Assembly: GCA_019246665.1 (NCBI GenBank)
Contig: JAFAQA010000134.1
Span: 1 to 36,851, forward strand
Origin: Hyphomicrobiales bacterium
Lineage (GTDB): Bacteria > Pseudomonadota > Alphaproteobacteria > Rhizobiales > Beijerinckiaceae
Direction of reading: 5' to 3'
Length of the DNA stretch: 36,851 nt
Shown here: positions 1 through 10,535 of the stretch, piece after piece
Layout: every line of letters begins with the position of its first letter
Numbering within the stretch: the first letter of the stretch is position 1
Program-made: the position numbers and the translations under genes
The notes under the pieces: generated by a model
Seen by the model: the letters and a program-made list of their open reading frames with translations, nothing else
What the model was told of the DNA's origin: nothing
Database searches by the model: none

Positions 1-801
1 CATTTCGAAGACCAGCTGGCCTCCGAGAAGAAATGCGGTCATCTCGGCGGCAAGGTGCTGGTGCCGACGCAGGCTTTCATTCGCACGCTCAACGCGGCGC
101 GTCTGGCAGCCGACATATGCGGCGTGCCGACGCTTCTGCTTGCCCGCACCGATGCACATTCGGCGACCCTGATAACGAGCGACGTCGACCCACGCGATCA
201 CCAATGGATCGATCGCGCCGAACGCACGCCCGAAGGCTTCTTTCGTCTGAAGCAGGGCAACTCTCATTCGGTGGCGCACGCCATTGCGCGCGGCGTGAGC
301 TACGCTCCCTATGCGGACCTTCTCTGGTGGGAGACCTCGGAGCCCGATCTCGGGGAGGCCCGCGAATTCGCCGCCGAGGTGCATCGCAGTCACCCGGGCA
401 AGCTCCTTGCCTATAATTGCTCGCCCTCCTTCAATTGGCGCGCCAAGCTCGAGGCGAGCACTATCGCGCAATTCCAGGAACAGCTCGCCGAGATGGGCTA
501 CCGCTTTCAATTCGTCACGCTCGCGGGCTTTCACTCGCTCAATCTTTCGATGTTCGAGCTCGCCAATGATTACTCGCGGCGCGGCATGGCGGCTTATTCG
601 CAAATGCAGGAACGGGAATTCGAGGCGCAGTCCGCGGGCTTTACGGCGGTGCGCCATCAGCGCGAGGTCGGCACCGGCTATTTCGACGCGGTCGCCATGG
701 CGGTGTCCGGAGGGAAATCCTCGACGACCGCGATGTCCGGTTCGACGGAAGCCGCGCAATTCGTCGAGGGCAAGGATCGGCTCGCGGTCGCGGCGGAATG
801 A
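1..801 (+). CDS. aceA: Isocitrate lyase, C-terminal part (5' truncated by window edge)
   Basis: Frame +1 is open from base 1 ([26 protein letters not shown]...). It contains the KKCGH catalytic motif of isocitrate lyase and the LLARTDA segment. Confidence 0.95.
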   Translation, partial: HFEDQLASEKKCGHLGGKVLVPTQAFIRTLNAARLAADICGVPTLLLARTDAHSATLITSDVDPRDHQWIDRAERTPEGFFRLKQGNSHSVAHAIARGVSYAPYADLLWWETSEPDLGEAREFAAEVHRSHPGKLLAYNCSPSFNWRAKLEASTIAQFQEQLAEMGYRFQFVTLAGFHSLNLSMFELANDYSRRGMAAYSQMQEREFEAQSAGFTAVRHQREVGTGYFDAVAMAVSGGKSSTTAMSGSTEAAQFVEGKDRLAVAAE

Positions 802-837
802 ATGGGGAAGCAGGCTCGGCCAGGGTAGGAGACGCGG

Positions 838-1050
838 ATGCAAAAGCAATTCTGGGTCATCGGCGGGGAGTATCGCGACCCCGAATTTCAGGACTTGGAC
901 CTCTCCACCTCGACAGTGCACGGCCCCTTTCGCGATTATGACGAGGCCAATCACGTCTGGCGCGAGCGCTCGATAGAGACGCGGGCGCAAGCCGCGATGC
1001 GCTTCGCGATCGTGGTCTCCGCGCAAAACCCGCGAGCTTCGCAAAGCTGA
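838..1050 (+). CDS. Small DUF4170-like protein
   Basis: 70 aa MQKQFWVIGGEYRDPEFQDLDLSTSTVHGPFRDYDEANHVWRERS...; recalled similarity to the alphaproteobacterial DUF4170 family. Confidence 0.75.
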   Translation: MQKQFWVIGGEYRDPEFQDLDLSTSTVHGPFRDYDEANHVWRERSIETRAQAAMRFAIVVSAQNPRASQS

Positions 1051-1170
1051 GTGCCCGAGAAAAAATTCGAAGCGCAAGCCGCTTCACCTATGCCGGAAGC
1101 GGCGCTCGTGATCCGTGATCGGCCGCCGGACCAGACGAGCCCAGACGAGCCGCCCTGACCGGACCGCCTT

Positions 1171-4100
1171 CTATTCCGCCGCAAGCGGCTGCGGCACCAG
1201 GCCCTCTTTCTCGCGCGGTTCCTTCGCTTCCTCCGGTACGGTGCCCGTCAGCCAATTCGACAGCCTGTCGAGGTAGAGATAGATCACCGGCGTCGTGAAT
1301 AAGGTGAGGGCCTGGCTGACTAAAAGCCCGCCCACCATCGCATATCCCAGGGGTTGCCTGATCTCCGCTCCCGTGCCCTGACCCAACATCAAGGGCACGC
1401 CGCCGAGCATCGCCGCCATGGTGGTCATCATGATCGGACGGAAGCGCAGGATCGCGGCGCGACGGATCGCCTCCACGGTCGAGAGATGATCGTCACGCTC
1501 GGCCACGATGGCGAAGTCGACCATCATGATCCCGTTCTTCTTCACGATGCCGATGAGCAAGATCATGCCGATGAGCGCGATGAGGCTGAACTCGATATGG
1601 AAAAGCATGAGCATGGCCAGCGCGCCGACGCCCGCCGAGGGAAGCGTCGAGAGAATGGTGATCGGGTGGATATAGCTTTCGTAGAGGATGCCGAGAATGA
1701 GATAGACGACCACCAGCGCCGCGAGGATCAGGAGCGGCACCGTCGAGAGCGAATCCTGGAAGGCCTGCGCATTGCCCTGGAAACTCGTGACGATTGTTCC
1801 GGGCAAGTTCAATTCAGCCTTGGCGTGCTCGATGACGGCGGTCGCTTGGCCGAGAGCCGTCCCTTGGGCCAAGTTGAAGCTGATGGTGATCGCCGGAAAT
1901 TGACCCTGGTGGCTGATCGACAAGGGCTGGATCGGCGTCGTCGTCCATTTGGCGAAAGCCGATAAAGGCACTTCTCCGCCCGTCGTGGGGGAATGCAAGA
2001 AAATCTTGTCGAGCGTCTGCGGATCCCCTTGCAGCGAGGGCAGAACCTCCATGATCACATAATAGCTCGAGAGCTGCGTGAAATATTGACCGATCTGGCG
2101 TTGACCAAAGGCATCGTAGAGCGTGTCGTCGATGAGCTGCGGCGTGAACCCGTAGCGTGAGGCCTGATCGCGGTCGATGGTGAGAGTGAGCGTCGTGCCC
2201 TGCGTCTGCTGGTCGGTGGCGACGTCGCGAAGCTGCGGCAAGCTTTTGAGCTTGTCGAGCATCTTCGGCGCCCATTCGTTGAGCTGGGCGACGTCGGGGC
2301 CTTGCAGCGTGTATTGATATTGGGTTCGCGATGCGCGCCCGCCCACGCGCACATCTTGCGCGGCCTGCAGGAAGAGCTTCGCGCCCTCGATCTTGTCCGC
2401 CTCTTTTCTCAGCCTTGCGATGATCTGATCGGCGTTCGCCTTGCGCTGATCGCGAGGCTTCAAGGTGATGAACAGACGCCCGTTATTGGTGGGATTGCCC
2501 GATCCGCCAACGAACATCGCCAGATGATCGACGTCGGGATCCTTCAGAACCACCTCGCCAACCGCCGCGAGATGGCGCTGCATGTCCGTGGGAGAGATGT
2601 CTTGCGCGCCTTCAGCGATGCCGGTGATCAGACCGATATCCTGCTGCGGGAAGAAGCCCTTCGGGATCACCATGAAAAGATAGACGGAGAGGCCGAGCGT
2701 CGCGAAGAAGACGCAAAGCGTGATGAAGCGGTGTCTCAGCACGACGTCGAGCGCGTGCTCATACCCCCTGAGCAACGCGTCGAATGCGCGCTCGCTCCAA
2801 GCATAAAGTCGCCCGTGATGCGCCTCCTTCGGCGGCTTGAGGAAGCGCGACGCCATCATCGGGGTCAAGGTGAGCGAGACGAGGGCCGAGACGAGGATCG
2901 TCATCGACAAGGTGACGGAGAACTCCCGGAACAGTCGACCCATGATGCCGCCCATCAATAAGAGCGGAATCAGGACCGCGACGAGCGAGACGCTGATCGA
3001 GATGATGGTGAAGGCGATCTCGCGCGACCCTTTGAGCGCCGCCGAGAAAGGGTCCTCGCCCTCCTCGACATAGCGCGTGATGTTCTCGAGCATCACGATG
3101 GCATCGTCGACAACGAAACCGACCGCGATGGTGAGGGCCATGAGCGAGAGATTGTCGAGGCTGTAGCCGGCAGCCCACATCAGAGCGCAGGCGCCCAGCA
3201 GCGCGAGCGGCACGGTGATGCTCGGGATCACGGTCGCCCAGAGGCTGCGCAGGAAAATGAAGATGACCATCACCACGAGCGCGACGGTGATGAGCAGCGT
3301 TAGCTGCACGTCCTTCACGGCCGCGCGGATGGTCTGCGTGCGGTCGCTCAAGGTGAAGATCTTGATGGCCGGCGGCATGGTGGCGCGCAGCCGAGGAAGC
3401 TGCGCCATGATGTGATCGACGGTGTCGATCACATTGGCGCCCGGCTGCTTGAAGATGACGAGCACCATGCCGCGCTTGCCGTCGGCCCAGCCGGCTTGCG
3501 TCGTATCCTGTGGCCCGGTCACCGCCTGGCCAATGTCGCGCACCCGCAACGGCGCCCCGTTGCGATAGGCGACAATGACGTCGTTCCAATCCTTCGATTG
3601 GGTGAGCTGGTCGTTGGTGTAGATTGTGAAGGATCGCGTCGGGCCCATGATGGTGCCCTTCGGATCATTGACGGTGGTGATGGAAAGCGGCGCGCGCACG
3701 TCCTCGAGCGACAGACCCTTGGCGACGAGCTTCGCCGGATCGAGCTGAATGCGGATCGCGGGCTTCTGCTGGCCCCCGATCAGCACTTGGGCGACACCGG
3801 AGATTTGGCTGACCTGCTGGGCGAGCTTGGTCTCGATATTGTCATCGACCTCGGTGAGCGGCAGCGTGTCGGACCTGACGCCGAGAAGGAGGATGGGTGA
3901 GTCCGCGGGGTTGACCTTGCGATAGGTCGGCGGATTGGGAAGATTTTTGGGCAACTGGCCGCCCGCGGCATTGATCGCGGCCTGAACGTCGTTCGCGGCA
4001 GCGTCGATGTTGCGCTCGAGGTCGAACTGGATGGTGATCGAGGTCGACCCGAGGACGCTCGTCGAGGTCATCTGCGCAACGCCCGGAATTTGGGCGAATT

Positions 4101-4314
4101 GCGTCTCGAGCGGCTGCGCCACCGAAGATGCCATCGTGTCCGGGCTCGCTCCCGGCAAGGTCGCCGAGACCTGGATGGTGGGGAAGTCCACCTGCGGCAG
4201 CGGCGCCACCGGCAAGCGCGGATAGGCGACAAGCCCCACGAAAAGGACCCCGATCATCAAGAGCGAGGTCGCGATCGGATGCCGAATGAACGGCGCGGAA
4301 ATGCCACCACCCAT
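1171..4314 (-). CDS. RND multidrug efflux transporter permease (MdtB/MdtC/AcrB-like)
   Basis: 1047 aa; N-term ISAPFIRHPIATSLLMIGVLFVGLVAYPRLPVAPLPQVDFPTIQVSATLPGASPDTMASSVAQPLE and VGFVVDDAIVMLENITR are typical of the RND/HAE1 family. Confidence 0.96.
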   Translation of the reverse strand: MGGGISAPFIRHPIATSLLMIGVLFVGLVAYPRLPVAPLPQVDFPTIQVSATLPGASPDTMASSVAQPLETQFAQIPGVAQMTSTSVLGSTSITIQFDLERNIDAAANDVQAAINAAGGQLPKNLPNPPTYRKVNPADSPILLLGVRSDTLPLTEVDDNIETKLAQQVSQISGVAQVLIGGQQKPAIRIQLDPAKLVAKGLSLEDVRAPLSITTVNDPKGTIMGPTRSFTIYTNDQLTQSKDWNDVIVAYRNGAPLRVRDIGQAVTGPQDTTQAGWADGKRGMVLVIFKQPGANVIDTVDHIMAQLPRLRATMPPAIKIFTLSDRTQTIRAAVKDVQLTLLITVALVVMVIFIFLRSLWATVIPSITVPLALLGACALMWAAGYSLDNLSLMALTIAVGFVVDDAIVMLENITRYVEEGEDPFSAALKGSREIAFTIISISVSLVAVLIPLLLMGGIMGRLFREFSVTLSMTILVSALVSLTLTPMMASRFLKPPKEAHHGRLYAWSERAFDALLRGYEHALDVVLRHRFITLCVFFATLGLSVYLFMVIPKGFFPQQDIGLITGIAEGAQDISPTDMQRHLAAVGEVVLKDPDVDHLAMFVGGSGNPTNNGRLFITLKPRDQRKANADQIIARLRKEADKIEGAKLFLQAAQDVRVGGRASRTQYQYTLQGPDVAQLNEWAPKMLDKLKSLPQLRDVATDQQTQGTTLTLTIDRDQASRYGFTPQLIDDTLYDAFGQRQIGQYFTQLSSYYVIMEVLPSLQGDPQTLDKIFLHSPTTGGEVPLSAFAKWTTTPIQPLSISHQGQFPAITISFNLAQGTALGQATAVIEHAKAELNLPGTIVTSFQGNAQAFQDSLSTVPLLILAALVVVYLILGILYESYIHPITILSTLPSAGVGALAMLMLFHIEFSLIALIGMILLIGIVKKNGIMMVDFAIVAERDDHLSTVEAIRRAAILRFRPIMMTTMAAMLGGVPLMLGQGTGAEIRQPLGYAMVGGLLVSQALTLFTTPVIYLYLDRLSNWLTGTVPEEAKEPREKEGLVPQPLAAE

Positions 4315-4316
4315 GC

Positions 4317-5531
4317 TCAGGGTGCCTTTTCAGGGGTGTTCTGCGCCTCCTTGGCGGGCGCGTCCGATGTCGCGGCCTCATGTGGATCGACCGCCGAACC
4401 CTCCTGCAGCCGATACTGCCCTCCGACCACGACTCGCTGTCCAGGAGCGAGCCCCTGCGTCACGACCGACTGATCGGCACCTTCCTGGCTCACCTTGATG
4501 TCGCGCGTTTCGACCTTGTTCGCATCGTTGATGACGAAGGCATAAAGGCCGTTTGGTCCCCGTTCCACGGCGTCATTCGGAACCACGCTCACCTGCTTGA
4601 GCGTCTCGACGAGGAGCCGCGTCGAAACCGAAAGCCCCGGCCACAGCACATTATCCTTGTTCTCGAAAGTCGCCTTCATGCGGATCGTGCCGCTCGCCTG
4701 GTCGACCGTGTTGTCGACGAGCTCGAGCTTGCCTTCCGAAAGCGTCCGCGAGCCATCGCTGCTGAGTGCAATCACCGGCAGCGGACCGGCCGCCAGCGCC
4801 TTGTTGATCTGCGGCACATCCTCTTCGGGCGCCGTGAACACTACCGATATCGGTTGCAGCTGAACGATCGAGAGCATCCCGTTGGTGTCCGAGGCATGCA
4901 CGATGTTGCCCTGGTCCACGAGCCGGAACCCGACGCGTCCGCTGAGCGGTGCGTTGATGGTCGCGTAGCTGAGCTGCGTCTTGGCGTTGTCGATCGCGGC
5001 TTGATCTCCCTTGATTTGGGCCGTGAACTGATCGACCTGCGCCTGTTGCGTATCGACCTGCTGATGCGACGCGAAATCTTGGCGCGCGAGGTCGGTGAAG
5101 CGCTTCAAATCGAGCTGGGCATTTTTCAGGCTCGCCTCATCCTGAGTTTTCTTGGCCACCGCCTGATCGAGCGCTGCCTGAAAGGGACGAGGATCGATCT
5201 GCGCGAGGAGATCCCCTTCTTTCACGAGCTGGCCTTCCTTGAAGGCGATCTTGGTGATCTCACCGTCGACCCGACTGCGCACTGTCACCGTGTTGTAGGC
5301 CTGCACCGTACCGAGACCGTTAAGGTAAACGGGAAAATCCGCGAGCTGGACTCGCGAGAATGTGACCGGAATCGGCGGCGGCCCGGATTGCGCCGTGCTC
5401 TTCGGATCGACGGCAGCATCGGCGGTTCTCGTCGATGCGTAGCGCCAGCCGATGAAACCACAAACGGCAAGCAAGGCCACGAGGGTGATAACCCCCCAGG
5501 GCCCGCGCCGCTTTGAAGAAGGAGAGGCCAC
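4317..5531 (-). CDS. RND efflux periplasmic adaptor subunit (MdtA-like membrane fusion protein)
   Basis: 404 aa; N-terminal TM segment, VRSRVDGEITKIAFKEGQLVKEGDLLAQIDPRPFQAALDQA lipoyl/hairpin motif; immediately upstream of the permease gene on the same strand. Confidence 0.95.
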   Translation of the reverse strand: MASPSSKRRGPWGVITLVALLAVCGFIGWRYASTRTADAAVDPKSTAQSGPPPIPVTFSRVQLADFPVYLNGLGTVQAYNTVTVRSRVDGEITKIAFKEGQLVKEGDLLAQIDPRPFQAALDQAVAKKTQDEASLKNAQLDLKRFTDLARQDFASHQQVDTQQAQVDQFTAQIKGDQAAIDNAKTQLSYATINAPLSGRVGFRLVDQGNIVHASDTNGMLSIVQLQPISVVFTAPEEDVPQINKALAAGPLPVIALSSDGSRTLSEGKLELVDNTVDQASGTIRMKATFENKDNVLWPGLSVSTRLLVETLKQVSVVPNDAVERGPNGLYAFVINDANKVETRDIKVSQEGADQSVVTQGLAPGQRVVVGGQYRLQEGSAVDPHEAATSDAPAKEAQNTPEKAP

Positions 5532-5804
5532 CGACTCGCTCCGATCCTGTGATTGTGTCTTGTATCCAAGAATATAGTGAGAGGTTGCGGCGCAATATAG
5601 GGTGCGCGCACGACCGAACCATTACGGGAAGATTAAATCCGGCACGGGGATTTCGGTTCGAGCGATGCACGCTCAGCGCTTGGCTCCTCCCCACGGCTTA
5701 TATATCGGGGTACAGGATGAACGACAACGCTGCCCGCAAGGCCTGCGTTCCGCCAGAGCCGTCCCCTGCCTTGCGCGACGGGCCCCGCACAAGGGCCCTC
5801 TTCG

Positions 5805-5854
5805 GAGCGAGATCGGAAATTGGTGGTAACCGGTTTTCCGAAAAGCACGTGCTC
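5805..5854. repeat. Degenerate palindromic intergenic repeat with CGGAAA...GGTTTTCCGAAAAG core
   Basis: GAGCGAGATCGGAAATTGGTGGTAACCGGTTTTCCGAAAAGCACGTGCTC. Arms are inverted (GAGC...GCTC, CGGAAA...TTTTCCG). Lies in the divergent intergenic region upstream of glgP. Confidence 0.6.
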
Positions 5855-5918
5855 GACCTGAAAACGAGGTCATGATGGCTACTCACCATGGGGCCATCGC
5901 AGGCTGAGGGAGAGGCGC

Positions 5919-8441
5919 ATGATTGAGAGCGGCGGGTCTGCAACGGCAATCGACCCTCGTCCGAGCGAGGAAAAAGACGCGCCGCCTGCCGGGAAGCCGC
6001 GCCGCGACGATGCGGAGGCGTTGCGCCAGGAAATCATGGCAAAGCTCGCCTATTCGATCGGCAAGGACCCGATCGTGGCGCAGAACCATGATTGGCTCGT
6101 GGCGACCATTTTGGCGGTGCGGGATCGGATCATCGACCGCTGGATGGCCTCGACCCGGGAGGCATTCCGGACCGGACGCAAACGCGTCTATTATCTCTCG
6201 CTTGAATTTTTGATCGGCCGGCTCTTCAAGGAAGCGCTGAGCAATCTCGGACTCACCGAGACGGTCCGCCTCGCGCTGCGTGAGCTCGGCGTCGATCTCG
6301 ACACGATCGCGGACCTCGAACCCGACGCCGCGCTCGGCAATGGCGGGCTCGGTCGCCTTGCGGCATGCTTCATGGAAAGCATGGCGACAGTCGGCATTCC
6401 GGCGCTCGGTTACGGCATCCGCTACGATTTCGGCCTGTTCCGACAGACGCTGGCGGATGGTTGGCAGATCGAGACACCCGAGGATTGGCTCTCCTTCCGC
6501 AATCCCTGGGAGTTCGAGCGGCGCGAGGCCAATTACCAGATCGGATTCGGCGGCACGGTCGCGATGCGGGAAGGCTGGGACGGCGCGCCGCGGCACGAAT
6601 GGGTACCGAGCGAGATCGTGCTCGCCGTCGCTTACGACACGCCGATTCCCGGATGGCGAGGCGAGAAGGTCAACACGCTTCGCCTTTGGCGCGCCCGCGC
6701 GCTTGACCCGATCCATCTCGAGGCCTTCAACAAAGGCGACCATGTGGGCGCGCTCGCGGAGCGCACACGCGCCGAAAGCATTTCGCGCGTGCTCTATCCT
6801 TCGGATGCGACGCCCGCGGGACAGGAATTGCGGCTGCGTCAGGAATTCTTCTTCACCTCGGCTTCGCTGCAGGATCTGCTTCGGCGCCATCTCCTGCAAT
6901 TCAGCGATGTCCGCAGCTTGCCCGAGAAGGCGGCCATCCAGCTCAACGACACCCATCCCGCGCTCGCGGTCGCCGAGCTCATGCGGCTCCTTGTCGACGG
7001 CCATAATCTTGGCTGGGAAGAAGCCTGGGAGATCACGCAGCGCACGATCGGCTATACCAACCACACCTTGTTGCCGGAGGCTCTCGAGAGCTGGCCGGTG
7101 ACGCTGATGGAAGGCCTGCTGCCGCGCCATATGCAGATCATCTTCGCGCTCAATGCGCGCCTGCTCGCCGACACCGAACGCAAGCGCGAGGAAGACGGAA
7201 TTGCCCCGGCTGATATTTCGCTCATCGACGAGAGCCATGGTCGCGCCGTCCGCATGGGATTTCTCGCTTTTGTCGGCGCCCATAAGGTCAACGGCGTGTC
7301 GGAGCTGCACACCCAATTGATGAAGCGCACCGTGTTCCGCAATCTGCACCGCATCTATCCCGATCGCATCGTGAACAAGACGAACGGGGTCACGCCGCGG
7401 CGCTGGCTTTTCGAAGCCAATCCGGGCTTGACCGAGCTCCTCGTCGAGGTGCTCGGCAAGGGTCTTCTCGACGATATCGAGAAGCTGTCGGGGCTTGCAC
7501 CTTTCGCTGAGGATGGCGCCTTCCAGGAGCATTTCTTTGCCGTGAAGCTCGCCAGCAAGGAACGGCTCGCGACCGTAATCGCGGAGCTCACGGGATTGAA
7601 GGTCGATCCGCGGGCCATGTTCGACGTGCAGGTCAAGCGCATTCACGAATACAAGCGTCAGCTCCTGAACATCCTGCAAACGATCGCGCTCTACGACGCG
7701 ATGCGCACCCAGCCGCACAAGAATTGGGTGCCGCGCGTCAAGATCTTTGCCGGCAAGGCGGCCGCAAATTATGTGCAGGCGAAGCTCATCATCAAGCTGA
7801 TCAATGATGTGGCGCGCATCGTGAATTCGGATCCTTCGACGCGCGGCCTTTTGAAAGTGGTGTTTCTGCCGAACTACAATGTCAGCCTCGCCGAGGCGAT
7901 TATCCCGGCGGCCGATCTGTCCGAGCAGATCTCGACCGCCGGCATGGAAGCGTCGGGCACGGGCAACATGAAGCTCGCCCTCAACGGTGCGATCACCATC
8001 GGCACTCTAGACGGCGCCAATGTCGAGATTCGCGAGAAGGTCGGGCCCGAGAACATCGTGATCTTCGGCCTTACCGCCGCCGAGGTCGAGGAGCGGCGGC
8101 GCTCCGGGCCTTCGTCACGTCAGACGATCGACAAGACGCCGGCCTTGAAGGAAGTTCTGGATGCGGTGGCGGGCGGCGTCTTCTCGCCCGATGAGCGCAA
8201 TCGATATCACCGCATCGTGCGCGACCTCGAGGACCATGACTGGTTCATGGTGGCGGCCGATTTCGCCGATTATGTGCGCGCGCAAGAACAGGTGGCGGCG
8301 CTTTGGCGGCAAACGCCGGCTTGGCGGCGCAGTGCGGTGCTCAACACCGCCCATTCCGGCTGGTTCAGCTCCGATCGCGCCGTCCAACAATATGCCGAGG
8401 AGATTTGGGGCGTTCCCGTGCATCACAAGCGCAGGCCATGA
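5919..8441 (+). CDS. glgP: Glycogen/starch/alpha-glucan phosphorylase
   Basis: 840 aa; PLP-site motif MEASGTGNMKLALNGAITIGTLDGANVEI; VYYLSLEFLIGR; NDTHPALAVAELMRLLVD. Confidence 0.97.
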   Translation: MIESGGSATAIDPRPSEEKDAPPAGKPRRDDAEALRQEIMAKLAYSIGKDPIVAQNHDWLVATILAVRDRIIDRWMASTREAFRTGRKRVYYLSLEFLIGRLFKEALSNLGLTETVRLALRELGVDLDTIADLEPDAALGNGGLGRLAACFMESMATVGIPALGYGIRYDFGLFRQTLADGWQIETPEDWLSFRNPWEFERREANYQIGFGGTVAMREGWDGAPRHEWVPSEIVLAVAYDTPIPGWRGEKVNTLRLWRARALDPIHLEAFNKGDHVGALAERTRAESISRVLYPSDATPAGQELRLRQEFFFTSASLQDLLRRHLLQFSDVRSLPEKAAIQLNDTHPALAVAELMRLLVDGHNLGWEEAWEITQRTIGYTNHTLLPEALESWPVTLMEGLLPRHMQIIFALNARLLADTERKREEDGIAPADISLIDESHGRAVRMGFLAFVGAHKVNGVSELHTQLMKRTVFRNLHRIYPDRIVNKTNGVTPRRWLFEANPGLTELLVEVLGKGLLDDIEKLSGLAPFAEDGAFQEHFFAVKLASKERLATVIAELTGLKVDPRAMFDVQVKRIHEYKRQLLNILQTIALYDAMRTQPHKNWVPRVKIFAGKAAANYVQAKLIIKLINDVARIVNSDPSTRGLLKVVFLPNYNVSLAEAIIPAADLSEQISTAGMEASGTGNMKLALNGAITIGTLDGANVEIREKVGPENIVIFGLTAAEVEERRRSGPSSRQTIDKTPALKEVLDAVAGGVFSPDERNRYHRIVRDLEDHDWFMVAADFADYVRAQEQVAALWRQTPAWRRSAVLNTAHSGWFSSDRAVQQYAEEIWGVPVHHKRRP

Positions 8442-8495
8442 GGGCGCGTCTGAAATGATCCTCCGCAGCAAAGGCTCAGCTCGCGTGACGGCCAG

Positions 8496-10535
8496 ATGAT
8501 CAAAGCCGCAGGCGTCGGCGCCGGTGCCCCCGAGCCTTTGGGCGTAACCGTCGTCGAGGGCGGCATCAACGTCGCGGTTTTCGGGCGCCATGCCGCGCGG
8601 ATCGTCTTCTGCCTCTTCGACGAAACGGGCGAAAAGGAGGTTGCGCGCTTGCCGCTGCCCTCCCGCACCGGCGATGTGCACCACGGCTACGTGTCGGGCA
8701 TCGGGTGCGGCGCGCGCTACGGGCTTCGCGCCGACGGGCCTTTCGAGCCCGCGCGAGGTCACCGTTACGATCCGGCAAAGCTCCTCGTCGACCCTTACGC
8801 CAAGCGCCTCGATCGCCCTTTCCGCTACGTGCCGGAACTTTCGGCCCCGCGCGCCGCGGCGATCGACACCGCGCCTTTCGTGCCGCGTGCGACCGTGGTC
8901 GCGGACTCTCCGGCCCCGAGCCGTCGCCTTCAGCGCGCAGCGCCGCCCGGCTTGATTTATGAGATCGCCGTGAAGGCTTTCACGCATCGTCACCCGGCCG
9001 TGCCGGCGAATTTGCGAGGCACGCTCGCTGGATTGGCGGAGGCGCCCGTCATCGAGCATTTTCTCAAGCTCGGCGTGACTCATATCGAGCTCATGCCGAT
9101 CGCCGCCTGGATGGACGAACGTCATCTCGCGCCGCTCGGCCTCACCAATGCCTGGGGATATAATCCGATCGTCTTCATGGCGCTTGACCCGCGGCTCGCG
9201 CCCAATGGAGAAACCGATCTTGCCCGAGCCGTGACGCGGCTGCATGAGGCTGGTATCGCGGTCATTCTCGACGTGGTCTTCAATCACACGGCGGAGAGCG
9301 ATGAAGCTGGGCCGACAGTGAGCCTGCGCGGTCTCGACAATGCCGTCTATTACCGGCATTTCCCGGACGATCCTGGCCGGCTCGTGAACGACACCGGTTG
9401 CGGCAATACACTCGCTTGCGACAGCGCGCCGGTGCTGCGGCTCATCACCGATGCGATGCGCCATTTCGTGACGACCGCCGCGATCGACGGCTTCCGCTTC
9501 GACCTTGCGACCGTGCTCGGCCGAACTCAATCCGGGTTTTCGCCGGAAGCACCACTGCTTGCGGCCATCGCACAAGACCCGATCTTGCGGGAGACCCTGT
9601 TCATCGCCGAGCCTTGGGATATCGGCCCAGCCGGCTATCGCCTGGGCGAATTCCCGGCACCTTTCCTCGAGTGGAACGACAAATACCGCGACGATGTGCG
9701 CCGCTTCTGGAGGGGTGATGCCGGGGCGGCCGGGCCGCTCGCGACCCGTCTTGCCGGTTCTTCCGATATCTTCCAGCCGCGCTTCCGACGACCTTCGGCT
9801 TCCGTGAACTTTCTCGCGAGCCATGACGGTTTCACGCTCGCGGACCTCGTGAGCTTCGCGCAAAAGCATAATGAAGCGAATGGCGAAGCGAACCGCGACG
9901 GCCTCACCGAAAATCACTCCTGGAACGACGGCATCGAGGGCGGGACAGATGATCGCAACATCTTGGAACGTCGCAAGCGCGATGTGCGCGCGCTGCTCGC
10001 GACGCTCTTCCTCTCCCGCGGCAGTTTGATGCTCACCGCGGGCGACGAGCTCGGCCGGACGCAAAAGGGCAACAACAACGCCTATTGCCAGGACAACGAC
10101 ATCACCTTCATCGATTGGACCGCCACCGATGCGGGGCTTGCCGATTTCGTCGCGGGAGTCTCGGCCCTACGAAGGCGGTTCGCGCTTGTCCGGCAGGATG
10201 ATTTCCTCACGGGGAGAAGTCCCGAGGACGGCACACCGCCCGATGTGCGATGGCTCCATGCCTCCGGCCGTCAAATGCGCGCCGAGGATTGGGCCGGAGC
10301 GGATGCCTTCGGCATGATGCTGTCCTCTCCGCGCGGGGACGGAACGCGCGACAACCTCTGCGTGATCGTGAATCGCTCGACGGCGCCGGTTCGGTTCATG
10401 CTCGCAGATGACAAGTCGAGCGAATGGGCCTGCGTGCTCGACAGCTCCATTGATCGCGTCGAAACCCGCAAGAAGAACGACGGAGCCTTCCTTCTTATCG
10501 CTCCAAGATCGATTGCCGCGTTCACCTCTGACTGA
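8496..10535 (+). CDS. glgX: Glycogen debranching enzyme GlgX
   Basis: 679 aa GH13; ILDVVFNHTAE, IDGFRFDLATVLGR, NFLASHDGFTLADLVSF, NENHSWNDGIEG-type motifs. Confidence 0.95.
   Translation: MIKAAGVGAGAPEPLGVTVVEGGINVAVFGRHAARIVFCLFDETGEKEVARLPLPSRTGDVHHGYVSGIGCGARYGLRADGPFEPARGHRYDPAKLLVDPYAKRLDRPFRYVPELSAPRAAAIDTAPFVPRATVVADSPAPSRRLQRAAPPGLIYEIAVKAFTHRHPAVPANLRGTLAGLAEAPVIEHFLKLGVTHIELMPIAAWMDERHLAPLGLTNAWGYNPIVFMALDPRLAPNGETDLARAVTRLHEAGIAVILDVVFNHTAESDEAGPTVSLRGLDNAVYYRHFPDDPGRLVNDTGCGNTLACDSAPVLRLITDAMRHFVTTAAIDGFRFDLATVLGRTQSGFSPEAPLLAAIAQDPILRETLFIAEPWDIGPAGYRLGEFPAPFLEWNDKYRDDVRRFWRGDAGAAGPLATRLAGSSDIFQPRFRRPSASVNFLASHDGFTLADLVSFAQKHNEANGEANRDGLTENHSWNDGIEGGTDDRNILERRKRDVRALLATLFLSRGSLMLTAGDELGRTQKGNNNAYCQDNDITFIDWTATDAGLADFVAGVSALRRRFALVRQDDFLTGRSPEDGTPPDVRWLHASGRQMRAEDWAGADAFGMMLSSPRGDGTRDNLCVIVNRSTAPVRFMLADDKSSEWACVLDSSIDRVETRKKNDGAFLLIAPRSIAAFTSD

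Noticed and set aside
5883-7718. 611-aa minus-strand ORF opposite glgP
   Set aside because: GC-rich shadow ORF: sits in the antisense frame of a clearly conserved gene, with Arg/His/Glu-rich low-information translation.
8115-10064. 649-aa minus-strand ORF opposite glgP/glgX
   Set aside because: Same shadow-ORF explanation; spans two real genes and their junction with no recognisable domain.
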